Part shown: positions 7,478-16,712 of the stretch, piece by piece
Layout of the letters: each line of letters opens with the position of its first letter
How positions within the stretch are numbered: position 1 is the stretch's first letter
From: Pseudomonadota bacterium
GTDB lineage: Bacteria; Pseudomonadota; Gammaproteobacteria; Steroidobacterales; Steroidobacteraceae
Length of the DNA stretch: 64,000 bases
Direction: 5' to 3'
Assembly: GCA_018240525.1 (NCBI GenBank)
Contig: JAFEFN010000007.1
Span: forward strand, 1 to 64,000
Notes under the pieces: model-generated
The model's database searches: none
The model's input: the letters and a program-made list of their open reading frames with translations, nothing else
What the model was told of the DNA's origin: nothing
Made by a program: the position numbers and the translations under genes

Positions 7478-8061
7478 CAGGCGTCTTCCTCGAGCGCGGT
7501 GCCCGGGGCGCACGGCGCGCGAGCCTGCGCGATGATCCGCGCCGCCTCGGCAAGGTCCCGCGCGGTGTAGTCCGGCCGTGCCGGCCGGCCATCGCTCGCG
7601 GAGCCGGCGGCAGTCACCAGGATGGTGGTGGCGCCCACGCGGGTGCCGAGTTCGATGTCGCTGCTCTTGTCGCCGATGACCACGCCGGTGGAGGGCGCGA
7701 AGTCGAGTTCTGCCGCGGCCCTGAGCAGCAGTGCGGTGTTGGGCTTGCGGCACGCGCAACCCTGGCGCGGGTCATGGGGGCAGAAGTAAAGACCGGACAG
7801 GGGCGCGCCGGCCTCCTGCAACATTGCGACAAAACGGCGATTCACCGCTTCGAGCTGCGCGAGCGTAAACAGCCCGCGGCCCACGCCGGACTGGTTGCTG
7901 ATGACGATGAGCGGGTGCCCGGCCGCGTGCAGCATCTGCAGTCCCTCGGCGGCACCGGGCAGGAAGCGCAGCCGTGCGGGGTCATGCAGGTACCCGTCGT
8001 CGACCACGATCGTGCCGTCACGGTCCAAAATGACGGGACACCCCATCGCTTGCGTGCTCAC
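7477..8061 (-). CDS. gmhB: D-glycero-beta-D-manno-heptose 1,7-bisphosphate 7-phosphatase
   Basis: A HAD-family phosphatase of 194 residues. The catalytic motif LDRDGT has nucleophile Asp13 and acid/base Asp15. The GmhB zinc site is Cys94, His96, Cys102, Cys104 (CPHDPRQGCAC). A GDKSSD segment at 130-135 binds magnesium. The start is GTG at 8061, overlapping the hldE stop by four bases (GTGA); ATG 8046 is a shorter option. It removes the 7-phosphate between the two HldE steps. The C-terminal tail of about 15 residues is longer than usual. Confidence 0.92.
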   Translation of the reverse strand: MSTQAMGCPVILDRDGTIVVDDGYLHDPARLRFLPGAAEGLQMLHAAGHPLIVISNQSGVGRGLFTLAQLEAVNRRFVAMLQEAGAPLSGLYFCPHDPRQGCACRKPNTALLLRAAAELDFAPSTGVVIGDKSSDIELGTRVGATTILVTAAGSASDGRPARPDYTARDLAEAARIIAQARAPCAPGTALEEDA

Positions 8062-9530
8062 GCTTCCTTGGCCGCTGCAATGCGGCGTATGGTTTCGGTC
8101 GTGCTGTGCGCGGGCACCAGGTCGGCGAGCAGGACTCTGCCGCCACGGGCGAGCACCAAGTCGGCTCCAACGACCGTCTCGACCGTGTAGTCGGCGCCCT
8201 TCACGAGCACGTCCGGCTCGATCGCGGCGATCAGGTTGAGCGGGGTATCTTCCTCGAACACCACCACGGCATCCACGGCACGCAGCGAACTCAGGACCAG
8301 GGCGCGGCTTTCTGCGCTCTGGATCGGCCGGCTCGGCCCTTTGAGGCGGCGGATGGACTTGTCCGAGTTCAGTCCCACGATCAGGCGGTCGGCGGCGAGC
8401 TTCGCCTGCTTCAGCAGCGACACGTGACCTGGGTGCAGCATGTCGAAGCACCCGTTGGTGAAGGCGATACTCAGCCCCAGCCGGCGCCAGCGCGTCAGCA
8501 GGACCTGCACGCGCTCGAGCGTGTAGCTGGTGACGGAGTGATCGTCGGCCTCCGCGCCGCCGAGGCGGGCCAGGATCTCGTCGCGCGTCGCGGTCGCGGT
8601 GCCGTACTTGCCGACCACGATGCCCGCCGCGAGGTTGGCCACCCGGGCGGCGCTGCGCATGTCGGCGCCGCTCGCCAGGGCCACCGCCATGGCAGCTACC
8701 GCGGTGTCGCCGGCACCGGTGACGTCGTAGACCTCGTTGGCGACGGTGCGGATGTGCAGCGGCGCCGCGTGCTTCTGGATGATCGACATGCCGTCCTTGC
8801 CCCGGGTGGCGATCACGGTCTCGCAGATTCCGCGGCTGATGACGGCGGTGGCGGCCGCTTCGACCTGCTCGTCGGTCGTGCATTCACGACCACTGGCCAG
8901 CTGCAGCTCGTGCATGTTCGGCGTGAGGACGGTCGCGCCGGCGTACTTGGCAAAGGAGCGGCTCTTGGGATCCACCAGGACCTGCTTGCCCGCGGCGCTG
9001 GCAGCGGCGATCGCCTGGGCGGCGACCGCATCGCTCAGCGCCCCCTTGCCGTAGTCGGAAAGGATCACGATGTCCGTGGCGGCAAGCGCAGCCGAGAACT
9101 CCTTCAGAACGGCTGCGGCCACAGGCTCGCTGAGCGCCGCGGAAACCTCGCGGTCGGTGCGCAGGATCTGCTGCTGGTCGGCGATGTAACGCGTCTTGGT
9201 GGTCGTCGGCCGTGAGGCATCGACCGTGAGATGAGTGCGGAACGAGGTGGAGCCGGCGAGCAGCGCGCGCAGCTCCGTGGCGGCCTCGTCTTCACCGACC
9301 ACCCCGATTAACACCACCTGCGCGCCGAGGGCTGCGACGTTGCGCGCCACGTTCGCCGCACCGCCGGGCATGTTGGCAGTACGCTGCAGGGCAATGACCG
9401 GTACCGGGGCCTCCGGCGAGACGCGTTCGACCGAGCCGTACAGAAACCGGTCCAGCATGACATCGCCGAGCACCGTGACCCGCGCCTCGGCAAAGCAGGC
9501 GAGCACGTCCAGCAACGCGACGTCGGACAT
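8058..9530 (-). CDS. hldE: bifunctional heptose-7-phosphate kinase / heptose-1-phosphate adenylyltransferase
   Basis: A fusion of 490 residues. Residues about 1-320 are a PfkB/ribokinase-type kinase, with GGAANVARN near the N-terminus and the DVTGAGDTAVAAM anion hole. Residues about 350-490 are a cytidylyltransferase-fold domain with FTNGCFDMLHPGHV (HxGH) and a C-terminal STT segment. It phosphorylates heptose 7-phosphate at C1 and later adenylates the 1-phosphate. ATG 9530 is chosen because it overlaps the gmhA stop (TGATG); an upstream in-frame ATG would overlap gmhA by 46 bases. E. coli HldE has 477 residues. Confidence 0.95.
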   Translation of the reverse strand: MSDVALLDVLACFAEARVTVLGDVMLDRFLYGSVERVSPEAPVPVIALQRTANMPGGAANVARNVAALGAQVVLIGVVGEDEAATELRALLAGSTSFRTHLTVDASRPTTTKTRYIADQQQILRTDREVSAALSEPVAAAVLKEFSAALAATDIVILSDYGKGALSDAVAAQAIAAASAAGKQVLVDPKSRSFAKYAGATVLTPNMHELQLASGRECTTDEQVEAAATAVISRGICETVIATRGKDGMSIIQKHAAPLHIRTVANEVYDVTGAGDTAVAAMAVALASGADMRSAARVANLAAGIVVGKYGTATATRDEILARLGGAEADDHSVTSYTLERVQVLLTRWRRLGLSIAFTNGCFDMLHPGHVSLLKQAKLAADRLIVGLNSDKSIRRLKGPSRPIQSAESRALVLSSLRAVDAVVVFEEDTPLNLIAAIEPDVLVKGADYTVETVVGADLVLARGGRVLLADLVPAHSTTETIRRIAAAKEA

Positions 9531-10189
9531 CAGACCGACCCGGCTGGATCGAGCCGGGCCTCCAGGGCCTTGCACAGCATGTGCGTCACGAGCAGGTGCA
9601 TCTCCTGAATGCGTCCGGTGATGCGCGATGGCGCGATGATCGCTACGTCACACAGCTCGCGCATCGGGCCGCCGTCGGCGCCGATCAGCCCGCTGGTGTG
9701 CAGGCCCATGCGACGCGCTTCGCGCAGCGCGGCCAGCACGTTCGGGCTGCGACCGGAGGTCGACAGGCCGACGGCGACATCGCCCGGCCTGCCGAGGGCG
9801 GCGATCTGACGACTGAAGACGTTCTCGAAGCCGAAGTCGTTGCCCGCCGCGGTCAGGATCAGCGTGTCCGCCGAGAGTGCGACGGCAGCCATCGCCGCAC
9901 GGTTCTTCTCGTAGCGGACGACCAACTCGGCCGCAATGTGCTGGGCATTACCGGCACTGCCGCCGTTGCCGAACACCAGGAGCTTGTGTCCGCCCTGCAG
10001 TGCCGTGTGCCACAGCCCTAGGGTTGCGGCGAATGGCTCGGTCAGGCCGCCCATGAAGGCATCGAACGCGAGCCGGTGCTCTTCAGCTTCTCTCTGAAGG
10101 AAGGCGCGGACCCCGGGCTCCAGGCTCCCCTCACCACCGATCTTTGTCAGCAAGTCGACGAACTCCGAGCGCGGGCGGCCCAGGATCAT
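9530..10189 (-). CDS. gmhA: sedoheptulose 7-phosphate isomerase
   Basis: A 219-residue SIS-domain isomerase, first step of ADP-heptose synthesis. The GNGGSAGNAQHIAAELV segment binds the sugar phosphate, LSTSGRSPNVL is the SIS Ser/Thr loop, and the C-terminal EMHLLVTHMLCKALE helix is typical of GmhA. It is about 25 residues longer at the N-terminus than E. coli GmhA (192), so a start inside the frame is possible. It is first in a four-gene operon in which every junction overlaps by one to four bases. Confidence 0.93.
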   Translation of the reverse strand: MILGRPRSEFVDLLTKIGGEGSLEPGVRAFLQREAEEHRLAFDAFMGGLTEPFAATLGLWHTALQGGHKLLVFGNGGSAGNAQHIAAELVVRYEKNRAAMAAVALSADTLILTAAGNDFGFENVFSRQIAALGRPGDVAVGLSTSGRSPNVLAALREARRMGLHTSGLIGADGGPMRELCDVAIIAPSRITGRIQEMHLLVTHMLCKALEARLDPAGSV

Positions 10190-10278
10190 CTGGGTCTTGG
10201 CAAGTCCCTGTGGACCACCGGTCCCGATTGTTTTACAAATAAATCAACCACTTGGTCGAAACCCGGCGGGGTCGTCAT
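10186..10278 (-). CDS. possible 30-residue ORF coupled to gmhA
   Basis: ATG 10278 opens a 30-codon frame whose TGA overlaps the gmhA ATG by four bases, the coupling used elsewhere in this operon. There is no clear ribosome site and the peptide matches nothing I know. It could be a leader peptide, an unrecognised small gene, or chance. The remaining intergenic stretch to lemA at 10489 should hold the divergent promoters, but no strong -35/-10 pair was seen. Confidence 0.2.
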   Translation of the reverse strand: MTTPPGFDQVVDLFVKQSGPVVHRDLPRPR

Positions 10279-10488
10279 ACCGCGGGGATCAGCCGGGTTG
10301 GACGTTCCACTGATCAATTCTAGCAGCAGCCTCTGCCAGCTCACCGCTGGGATGGCCGGAAGCTGCCGGGGACAGGGCGACCGGCCCGGGCAAACGCTAC
10401 CGGCCACACAGTTCAGCGACCCGAAGCGGGACCGACAGCCCGGAGCGATCATAATGAGCCTAGGTCTTGGCAGTTTGCGGGAGTCTCC

Positions 10489-11061
10489 ATGGTCGGCTTT
10501 GCGGTCCTTGGTCTGCTGATCGTTCTGCTGCTGTGCTACGGCGTCGTTCTTTACAACGGGCTCGTGCGGACGCGCAACGAGGTGAAGTTGTCCTGGTCGA
10601 ATATCGACGTGCTTCTCGCGCAGCGCCACGACGAGCTCCCCAAGCTGATCGAGGTATGCCGCCGGTACATGCAGCACGAGAGTGAGACGCTGACACGCGT
10701 GACGCAGGCGCGCTCGGCCGTCGACAGCGCGCGCAGCGCCGGCGACGTCGCTTCGGTCAGCCGGGCGGAAGGTGCGCTGCGCACCGGGCTCAATGGCCTG
10801 TACGCGGTGGCGGAGAACTACCCGAACCTGAAGGCCGATGCGCTCTTCCAGAGCCTGCAGGCACGTATCAGCGCACTGGAGACGGCGATCGCCGACCGTC
10901 GCGAGGTCTACAACGACGCCGCGAACGCGCAGAACGTGCGCATCGAGACTTTTCCCGACAGCCTGGTCGCCGGCTTCTTCGACTTCCCGCCGGTGAAGCT
11001 GCTGAAATTCGCCGCCGCCGATACCGCAGACGTCGATGTGAAGGCGGCCTTCGGCGGTTGA
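10489..11061 (+). CDS. LemA family membrane protein
   Basis: A 190-residue LemA protein. One N-terminal transmembrane helix (about 3-22) is followed by the conserved YNGLVRTRNEVKLSWSNIDV segment. A long helical bundle comes next with the family marks AENYPNLKA and YNDAANAQN, and a C-terminal FP..LVAGFFDFP segment. A GCGGGAG ribosome site precedes the ATG. LemA proteins are membrane-anchored helical bundles of unclear function. Its stop is adjacent to the next gene, a GIDE-type membrane protein, a pairing that suggests joint action at the envelope. Confidence 0.92.
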   Translation: MVGFAVLGLLIVLLLCYGVVLYNGLVRTRNEVKLSWSNIDVLLAQRHDELPKLIEVCRRYMQHESETLTRVTQARSAVDSARSAGDVASVSRAEGALRTGLNGLYAVAENYPNLKADALFQSLQARISALETAIADRREVYNDAANAQNVRIETFPDSLVAGFFDFPPVKLLKFAAADTADVDVKAAFGG

Positions 11062-11063
11062 CG

Positions 11064-11996
11064 ATGTTCGACGGCGTCCGGTTCTACTGGGCGCTGTGCG
11101 CCTGCTCCGCACTCGCCACCGGGTTCGCGGTCTACCGGCTGTTCGCAAGCCTCACCCGGGATCGCTTCGTTACCGACACGCCGCTGGTGCGCATCCGGTC
11201 AGCCGCCCAGGGTTACGCGCGCATAGAGGGCCGGGCGGGCGTCGATGGCGCGGAAGTCCTGGCGGCCCCCCTGAGCGGGCGTCCCTGCGTGTGGTGGGAC
11301 TACAAGATCGCCGTCAAGGAAACCGACTCGCGCGGCAACACCTCCTGGGAGGTCTGCGAGCGGGCGACCAGCGTCGCCCCCTTCTCGCTCTCGGACAGCG
11401 ACGGCACTTGCCTCATCGGGCCGGTGGGCGCAGAGGTGACACCCACCAGCACCGATACCTGGTATGGCGACTCCCAGCGCCCGGTGGCCGGACCCCCGCA
11501 GCTGGGCTTCATCGCTGAACTGGACCACACCTATCGCTATACCGAGCGCTTGCTCGCGCCGGGCGTGCGGCTGTCGGTCCTCGGTGAACTGCGCTCGCAC
11601 GCCGAGGAGCGCGAGCTCGATGAGGATACGCGTACCCTGCTGGACAGCTGGAAGGCCGACCAGCCGCAGCTCTTGGCGCGCTTCGACGCCGACAGAAACG
11701 GACGCATCGATGCCCAGGAGTGGGAAACGGTGCGGGCCGCCGCCGCTGCGCAGGCGCAGAAACAGGCCGACAACTCGCGCATCCAGCGCACGAGCGTCGT
11801 GGCGCAGCCCACCCACGGGCAGCCCTTCCTCATCGCCCCGCTGGACGGGGCGCAGCTTGCCCACCGCGAACGGCGCAACGCCTGGCTGTTCCTGGTCGGC
11901 GCGGTGCTGCTGCTGGTGCTGACCGTGTGGTCGATAGACAAGCTGCGCGTGCTCGAGCACGCCGCTCTCGCCGCCTCGGGCTCGGCGAGCTACTAG
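11064..11996 (+). CDS. GIDE-domain-like membrane protein with EF-hand
   Basis: About 310 residues with transmembrane helices near the N-terminus (about 5-22) and C-terminus (about 275-295). The soluble part between has a GIDE-like arrangement: an LSGRPCVWWDYKI segment, then WEVCERATSVAPFSLSDSDG, then a GPVGAEV segment. A single EF-hand calcium loop (DADRNGRIDAQEW) sits at about 210-222. ATG 11064 has GGCGG upstream; TTG 11058, overlapping the lemA stop, is an alternative. There is no RING finger, so ubiquitin ligase activity is not implied. The gene ends convergently, sharing bases with the P450 stop. Confidence 0.75.
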   Translation: MFDGVRFYWALCACSALATGFAVYRLFASLTRDRFVTDTPLVRIRSAAQGYARIEGRAGVDGAEVLAAPLSGRPCVWWDYKIAVKETDSRGNTSWEVCERATSVAPFSLSDSDGTCLIGPVGAEVTPTSTDTWYGDSQRPVAGPPQLGFIAELDHTYRYTERLLAPGVRLSVLGELRSHAEERELDEDTRTLLDSWKADQPQLLARFDADRNGRIDAQEWETVRAAAAAQAQKQADNSRIQRTSVVAQPTHGQPFLIAPLDGAQLAHRERRNAWLFLVGAVLLLVLTVWSIDKLRVLEHAALAASGSASY

Positions 11997-13240
11997 GACG
12001 GCCCGCCCGCGGGTGGCGCCCGCTCCGGGACGAAGGCGATGCGCAGCTCCTTGAAGCCATCCATGAAGATCGAGCGCGCCTGGCGCGGCGCGGTGAGCAG
12101 GCGCGGCCGGTGGATGCGCCGCGCCATCTCCGCCAGCATGACCGTGAGGTTCAGTCGCGCCTGCTGGATGCCGAGGCAGAAGTGTGCGCCGCCCCCGAAG
12201 CTGCGGTAGTGGCGCCGGGTGTGTTCCACCGGGCGGCGGATGTCGAACTCGTCGGGACGCTCGAACAGCGCAGGGTCGCGGTTGGGTGAGCCGAGCACGC
12301 AGACCACCTTGGCGCGGTGGCTGATCCTCTGGCCGGCCAGCTCCAGGTCCTGCGTGGCCGTGCGCCGCAGGTAGATCACCGGATTGCGGAAGCGCAGGAT
12401 CTCCTCGACCGCCCCGGCCACCAGGCCCGGGTCCTCCTGCAGCAGCGCGTACTGTTCGGGGTGGCGAATGAACTCGTACATCGCCCCGGCAAGCGTGTTG
12501 CGCGTGGTCTCCGTGCCGCCGACGATGAGGTTGTTGAAGAAGCGGCCGAAATCGACATCGGTGAGCTTGCGGCCCTCGGCCTCCGAGTTCAGCAGCGTCA
12601 TCGTCAGGCTCTCGCGCGGCGCGCTGCGGTGGCTGGCCGCCAGCCGGGCGCCGTACTGCATGAGCATGCCGGAGGCAATGAAGCCGGCCTCCCGGTTCTC
12701 GGCGAATTCCGGGTCGTCGGCGAGGGCCAGCGTGTTGGTCAGCTCGGCGACGTGCGCAAAGTCCTCCGGCGGCACGCCCAGGACCGCGAAGATCACTCGC
12801 GTCGGCAGCTGCATGGCCACCTCCTGAACGAACTCGCACTCCCCGCGCGGCAGCACCTCATCGAGGATGCGGCCGGCAAGCGCACGCATCATCGGCTCGC
12901 GCTGCCGCATCGCGGCCTGGCGGAAGGCCGGCTCCACCAGGCTGCGGTACTGGCGATGGCGGGGCGGGTCCATGAACGTGAGGCTCTCCTGCTGCTCGGC
13001 CAGCAGTTGCGCGGGGAAGTCATCCAGCAGCGGTCCGTCGCTGCTGCTGAAGAGCGCGGGCGACTGCAGCACGTGGTCGATGTCGCGCTGGTGAAACAGC
13101 AGCCAGTGGCCGCCGGTGGCGAATTCGTCCTCTTCCCAGAGGATGCGGTGGGCGCCACGCAGCGCGTGGATCGTCTCGTGCGGCGTGCCGTGCGCGAACT
13201 TGTCGAAGTCGAGGAGCGGCTTGTGGGGACATGACGACAC
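11993..13240 (-). CDS. cytochrome P450
   Basis: A 415-residue soluble bacterial P450. The I-helix oxygen motif is GGTETT at 241-246, the K-helix ExxR is Glu280-Arg283, and the heme loop is FGGGAHFCLG with Cys355 as thiolate ligand. The I-helix and heme loop look most like the CYP125/CYP142 group of sterol or terpenoid hydroxylases, but assignment to a CYP family needs alignment. No ferredoxin or reductase gene is adjacent. Its stop overlaps the stop of the convergent GIDE-like gene by three bases. Confidence 0.93.
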   Translation of the reverse strand: MSSCPHKPLLDFDKFAHGTPHETIHALRGAHRILWEEDEFATGGHWLLFHQRDIDHVLQSPALFSSSDGPLLDDFPAQLLAEQQESLTFMDPPRHRQYRSLVEPAFRQAAMRQREPMMRALAGRILDEVLPRGECEFVQEVAMQLPTRVIFAVLGVPPEDFAHVAELTNTLALADDPEFAENREAGFIASGMLMQYGARLAASHRSAPRESLTMTLLNSEAEGRKLTDVDFGRFFNNLIVGGTETTRNTLAGAMYEFIRHPEQYALLQEDPGLVAGAVEEILRFRNPVIYLRRTATQDLELAGQRISHRAKVVCVLGSPNRDPALFERPDEFDIRRPVEHTRRHYRSFGGGAHFCLGIQQARLNLTVMLAEMARRIHRPRLLTAPRQARSIFMDGFKELRIAFVPERAPPAGGPS

Positions 13241-13475
13241 TGCAGATCTCCGCCGGAAGCGCAGCTGCGGCGAGTCTGGCCGCTGCTGTGAAATTGCTCA
13301 AGCTCGCCGCGCGGATGGAGCGCTGGCCCTGCCGCCAGCACCTACGCGCCAAGGACGCGCGGGACCACAGAACCTGCGGCGGACCGCTGTTTAGATGACC
13401 GCGCCCTTTGCGAGCTCGCCTAACGCGAGCTACCCGAGCGGTTCATGCCAAGTTCATCCGCCGCAGGCGGCGCGC

Positions 13476-14213
13476 CTAGGGGGAACGCAGGAACAGTCCG
13501 ACCGTTAGGGCGATGCCAATCACCACCACGACCACGCGCAGCGCACGCTCGTTGACCTTTTGCAGCATCAGGCCGCCGACGATGCCACCGATGATCGCCC
13601 CGCTGCCGGCGATGCCGGCGGCGACCCAGCGCACTTCCGGCGAGAAGACAAAGATCGCCACGGCCGAGGCGTTCATGACGCCGGCGAGGACGTTCTTTGT
13701 GGCACCGGCGTTGCGCAGCACGAGGCCGGCAGCCGTGAGGGCCGCGAGCATCATGAAACCGATGCCACCGCCGAAATAGCCGCCGTAGATCGAGATGCAC
13801 AGCTGCGCGATCGCCGCGCCGGTGCGGTTAAGGCGCGGCCGCGCTGCGCCCCGCGGGCCGAAGCTGCCCCACGCGAACACGATGGTGGCGAACAGCACCA
13901 GCCACGGCACCAGGCGCGCGAAGAATGTCGGCGGTGTCACCAGCAGCAGGACCGCGCCGAGGGCGCCGCCGACCAGACTGATGACGACCAGGAAGACGAA
14001 CGACAGCCCGGCCGCACCCGCCACGTGCCGGCGCCCGGTCCAGCCAGTCGCCAGCTGGGCCGGGAACAGGGCGACCGTGGAGGTGATGTTGGCGGCCCGC
14101 GCATCCATGCCCGTCAGCATCAGCGAGGGCAGGGTGATGAACGAGCCACCCCCGGCGAGGGCATTCTGGATCCCGGCCCATAGTGCGGCCGCGAAAAGCA
14201 CCAGGTAGGTCAT
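13476..14213 (-). CDS. TauE/SafE family membrane permease
   Basis: A 245-residue integral membrane protein with about eight hydrophobic helices. The N-terminal Gly-rich GIQNALAGGGSFITLPSLM and the internal repeat YGGYFGGGIGFMMLAAL are the two TauE/SafE half-motifs. The family exports or takes up sulfite, sulfonates or other small organic anions; the substrate here is unknown. It lies 24 bases downstream of the epimerase gene and may be co-transcribed with it. Confidence 0.88.
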   Translation of the reverse strand: MTYLVLFAAALWAGIQNALAGGGSFITLPSLMLTGMDARAANITSTVALFPAQLATGWTGRRHVAGAAGLSFVFLVVISLVGGALGAVLLLVTPPTFFARLVPWLVLFATIVFAWGSFGPRGAARPRLNRTGAAIAQLCISIYGGYFGGGIGFMMLAALTAAGLVLRNAGATKNVLAGVMNASAVAIFVFSPEVRWVAAGIAGSGAIIGGIVGGLMLQKVNERALRVVVVVIGIALTVGLFLRSP

Positions 14214-14237
14214 GCATCCCTGCCCGGGCGGGGGCGA

Positions 14238-15338
14238 CTAACCCTGGGTCCCGGCGCGGTGCCATTCGGCCAGCGTCGCAGCCTCCTTGGCAGGGTCGAG
14301 GCCGGCGCGCAGCTTCGCCTGCCTTTCCGGCGGCAGCGTCCGGAACCAGTCGAGGGTGTCCCGCACGGTCTGTGCCAGCGGGCGTGTGCGCAGCCCGGTC
14401 TTCTGTGCACGGGTTGTGCTGGTCAGGGAGGCACCCGCCTCGTCGCCCTTCATGGGCGACCATGGCGGCAGGTCGAGCTCCTCGGCCTTCCAGTGCGCGG
14501 CGAGGAAGTCCTCGGGCACCCAGGTCACCCTCGTCCCGGACTTCGGCGCGGCGGCCTGGCTGGCCTCGATCAGGCCGCCCATGGTGCAGGCGCCCGGGGC
14601 GGTCACGGCGTTGAAGTAGCCCACGGTGCGTCCCTCGACGAGCTTCATCATCCAGGCGGCAAGGTCGCGCACGTCGATGATCTGTATGGGATCCTCCGGC
14701 GTACCGGGCGCCAGCATCTCTCCGCCGCGCGCCGCCCGCACGGGCCAGTAGGTGAAGCGGTCGCTACGATCGAGCGGGCCGACGATGTAGCCGGGCCGTA
14801 CCACGCTCATGCGGCCCCTGAACGCGGCCATCGAATACTGCTCGCACAGGGCCTTCATCGGCCCGTAGCTGGTTTCGGTGACCTCCTCGGTGTCGATGTC
14901 CTCGAGCTTGCCGGTCGGGGAGTCCTCGTCGTTCGGCTTGGCAAAGCTCGCATAGGCGGAGATGCTCGAGATGTAGAGGCCATAGCCAACCGACGGGGCG
15001 AGCAGCGCGGCGGACTCCTTGACGAACTTGGGGATGTAGCCGGTGTCATCGATCATCACGTCCCAGCGGCGCCCCTTGAGCGCCTCGAGCTGGCCCTTGC
15101 GGTCGCCGATGAGGGTCTCCACCCCGGCGACGCCGTCGGCCGCGCTCTTGCCCCGGTTGAAGTGTGTGACCGTCCAGCCCAGTCGCTGCGCTTCCCGGGT
15201 CAGGTGCGGCCCGATAAAGCCGGTGCCGCCCAGAATCAGCAGCGTCTTGGTGGGGGTCCCTGCCTGCGGGGCGGCCTGCAGCGTGCCGGCAGCCGCCGCG
15301 GCGGAGGCGAGCAGCAGAAAGTCACGACGGTTGGTCAT
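14238..15338 (-). CDS. Tat-type NAD-dependent epimerase/dehydratase
   Basis: A 366-residue protein. The N-terminus MTNRRDFLLLASAAAAAG has a twin-arginine motif and hydrophobic core, so it is probably exported folded through Tat. The mature part is an atypical SDR with the LILGGTGFIGPHL nucleotide loop at about 33-45. Exported family members usually carry bound NAD. Substrate unknown. An ISSISAYASF stretch corresponds to the catalytic Ser region, and YGPMKALCE supplies the Tyr/Lys pair. It is followed by a TauE permease and preceded by a secreted phosphodiesterase on the same strand. Confidence 0.82.
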   Translation of the reverse strand: MTNRRDFLLLASAAAAAGTLQAAPQAGTPTKTLLILGGTGFIGPHLTREAQRLGWTVTHFNRGKSAADGVAGVETLIGDRKGQLEALKGRRWDVMIDDTGYIPKFVKESAALLAPSVGYGLYISSISAYASFAKPNDEDSPTGKLEDIDTEEVTETSYGPMKALCEQYSMAAFRGRMSVVRPGYIVGPLDRSDRFTYWPVRAARGGEMLAPGTPEDPIQIIDVRDLAAWMMKLVEGRTVGYFNAVTAPGACTMGGLIEASQAAAPKSGTRVTWVPEDFLAAHWKAEELDLPPWSPMKGDEAGASLTSTTRAQKTGLRTRPLAQTVRDTLDWFRTLPPERQAKLRAGLDPAKEAATLAEWHRAGTQG

Positions 15339-15355
15339 GGGGGCTCCTTGCAGGC

Positions 15356-16486
15356 CTAGTGGGATGTGCCGACGACGTCCATGATGGGCGCGGCCGCCAG
15401 CGGCTGCGCCTTCGGGTAATCCTTGCCCAGCAGGGCCGCCAGGGTCGCGGCGATCTGCGCCTGGTGGACTTCAGCGACGTTGCTGCGCTCGCCGAGCGGT
15501 GCGGTGTCCGGCCCGATCACCGCGATCCAGACGTTCTCGGAACCCTTCTGCTCGATGCCATGCTCCTTCCAGTCCGTGGGGCCGCTGCCCCGCCCGTGGT
15601 CGCAGGTGATGATGAAGGTAGTCTGGTCCTTGTACTCAGCCATGCCCTGCAGCTTGTTCCAAAGTTCGGCCACGAACTGGTCGAAGCGGTGCGCGGCGTG
15701 CAGCAGCAGGTCGTAGCGACCGGCGTGCGCCCAGTCGTCGGTCTCGCCATAGCCGACGAACAGGACGTGCGGCTGCTGCGTGGCGAAGGAGTCCAGCAGG
15801 GGGATCTGGATGAACGCGTCGTAGTTGTCCTCGGCATCGAAGCGGGTCATGGTCTGGTACAGCCGGGTCAGCAGCTGCTGACGGGGATCCAGCGTGCCTG
15901 AGTAGGGCGGGTCCCAACCCGCATGGACCGGCAGCGCACTGCGCTTGACGTTGAAGATGTCCTTGAAGGTCTCCCAGGTGGCGTAGGCGGCGACCCGGCC
16001 ATGTAGTTCCGGAAGGCCGTTCAGCCACTCGAAGACAGACGTATTCGGGTTCGGTCCGAACTCGTTGCTGTTGATGCGCGGGTCCGGGTGGCCGGTCAGC
16101 ATCTCGTTGTAGCCGGGATAGGAGAAGGCGAGGCCGTTGGTCACCCGGGCGGTGCTGCCCTTGTTCTGGTTGCCGAAGATCTGGCCCTGCACCGCGACCG
16201 TCGACCACAAGAAGGGGAACAGTGCCTTGCGACGCTCGGCCGGATCGGCACGCCAGTACTTGGCCCGGAGCGATTTCTCCGAGTCCCAGATGCCGCCGTT
16301 CTTCTCGTTGAGAAGCTGCTCGTCCGCGCCGGTGAAGATCTCCTGCCAGCGCAGCCCGTCGCTGACGATCAGGACGACGTTGCGCGTCTTCAGGGGGGTG
16401 GAGGGCTGGGCCTGCGCCACGCAACATAGCGTTACGCACAGAAGCGACAGACCCATGCCGACATGGCGTGCGACCCGACGTGACAT
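15356..16486 (-). CDS. secreted alkaline-phosphatase-superfamily phosphodiesterase/sulfatase-like
   Basis: 376 residues from ATG 16486, chosen because CGGGAG lies about 8 bases upstream and a signal peptide follows (MSRRVARHVGMGLSLLCVTL, cleavage after AQA). The NVVLIVSDGLRWQEIFTG segment holds the first metal Asp; Thr in that loop is the likely nucleophile. VGYGETDDWAHAGRY and ITCDHGRGSG supply the other metal ligands. This is the type I phosphodiesterase/nucleotide pyrophosphatase or sulfatase-like branch, located in the periplasm. Substrate is not known. It is divergent from the alpha/beta hydrolase at 16713. Confidence 0.82.
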   Translation of the reverse strand: MSRRVARHVGMGLSLLCVTLCCVAQAQPSTPLKTRNVVLIVSDGLRWQEIFTGADEQLLNEKNGGIWDSEKSLRAKYWRADPAERRKALFPFLWSTVAVQGQIFGNQNKGSTARVTNGLAFSYPGYNEMLTGHPDPRINSNEFGPNPNTSVFEWLNGLPELHGRVAAYATWETFKDIFNVKRSALPVHAGWDPPYSGTLDPRQQLLTRLYQTMTRFDAEDNYDAFIQIPLLDSFATQQPHVLFVGYGETDDWAHAGRYDLLLHAAHRFDQFVAELWNKLQGMAEYKDQTTFIITCDHGRGSGPTDWKEHGIEQKGSENVWIAVIGPDTAPLGERSNVAEVHQAQIAATLAALLGKDYPKAQPLAAAPIMDVVGTSH

Positions 16487-16712
16487 TCTCGTGCTCCCGG
16501 CTTGCTGGCGATGGCGGGCCGCATCGTGGCCGCCCCCTTGTCGCTTCATCGTGCCCGATCGTGCGTGAGAACACGAGTCCGGCACTGGCGGGCATCTGGT
16601 CAGCGAGCGGCCTCTTGCAATAACATCGCGCATCGCGCTTGAGCCTACAGCACCCACCACTGCCGTCCTGCCCGCGCCGGGGAGCGCGGCGCGGGTGAAG
16701 CGAGCTACTGCC

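Noticed and set aside
8106..9215. Long open frame on the plus strand opposite hldE
   Set aside because: It is antisense to a well-recognised gene, has no family features and reflects GC-rich codon use.
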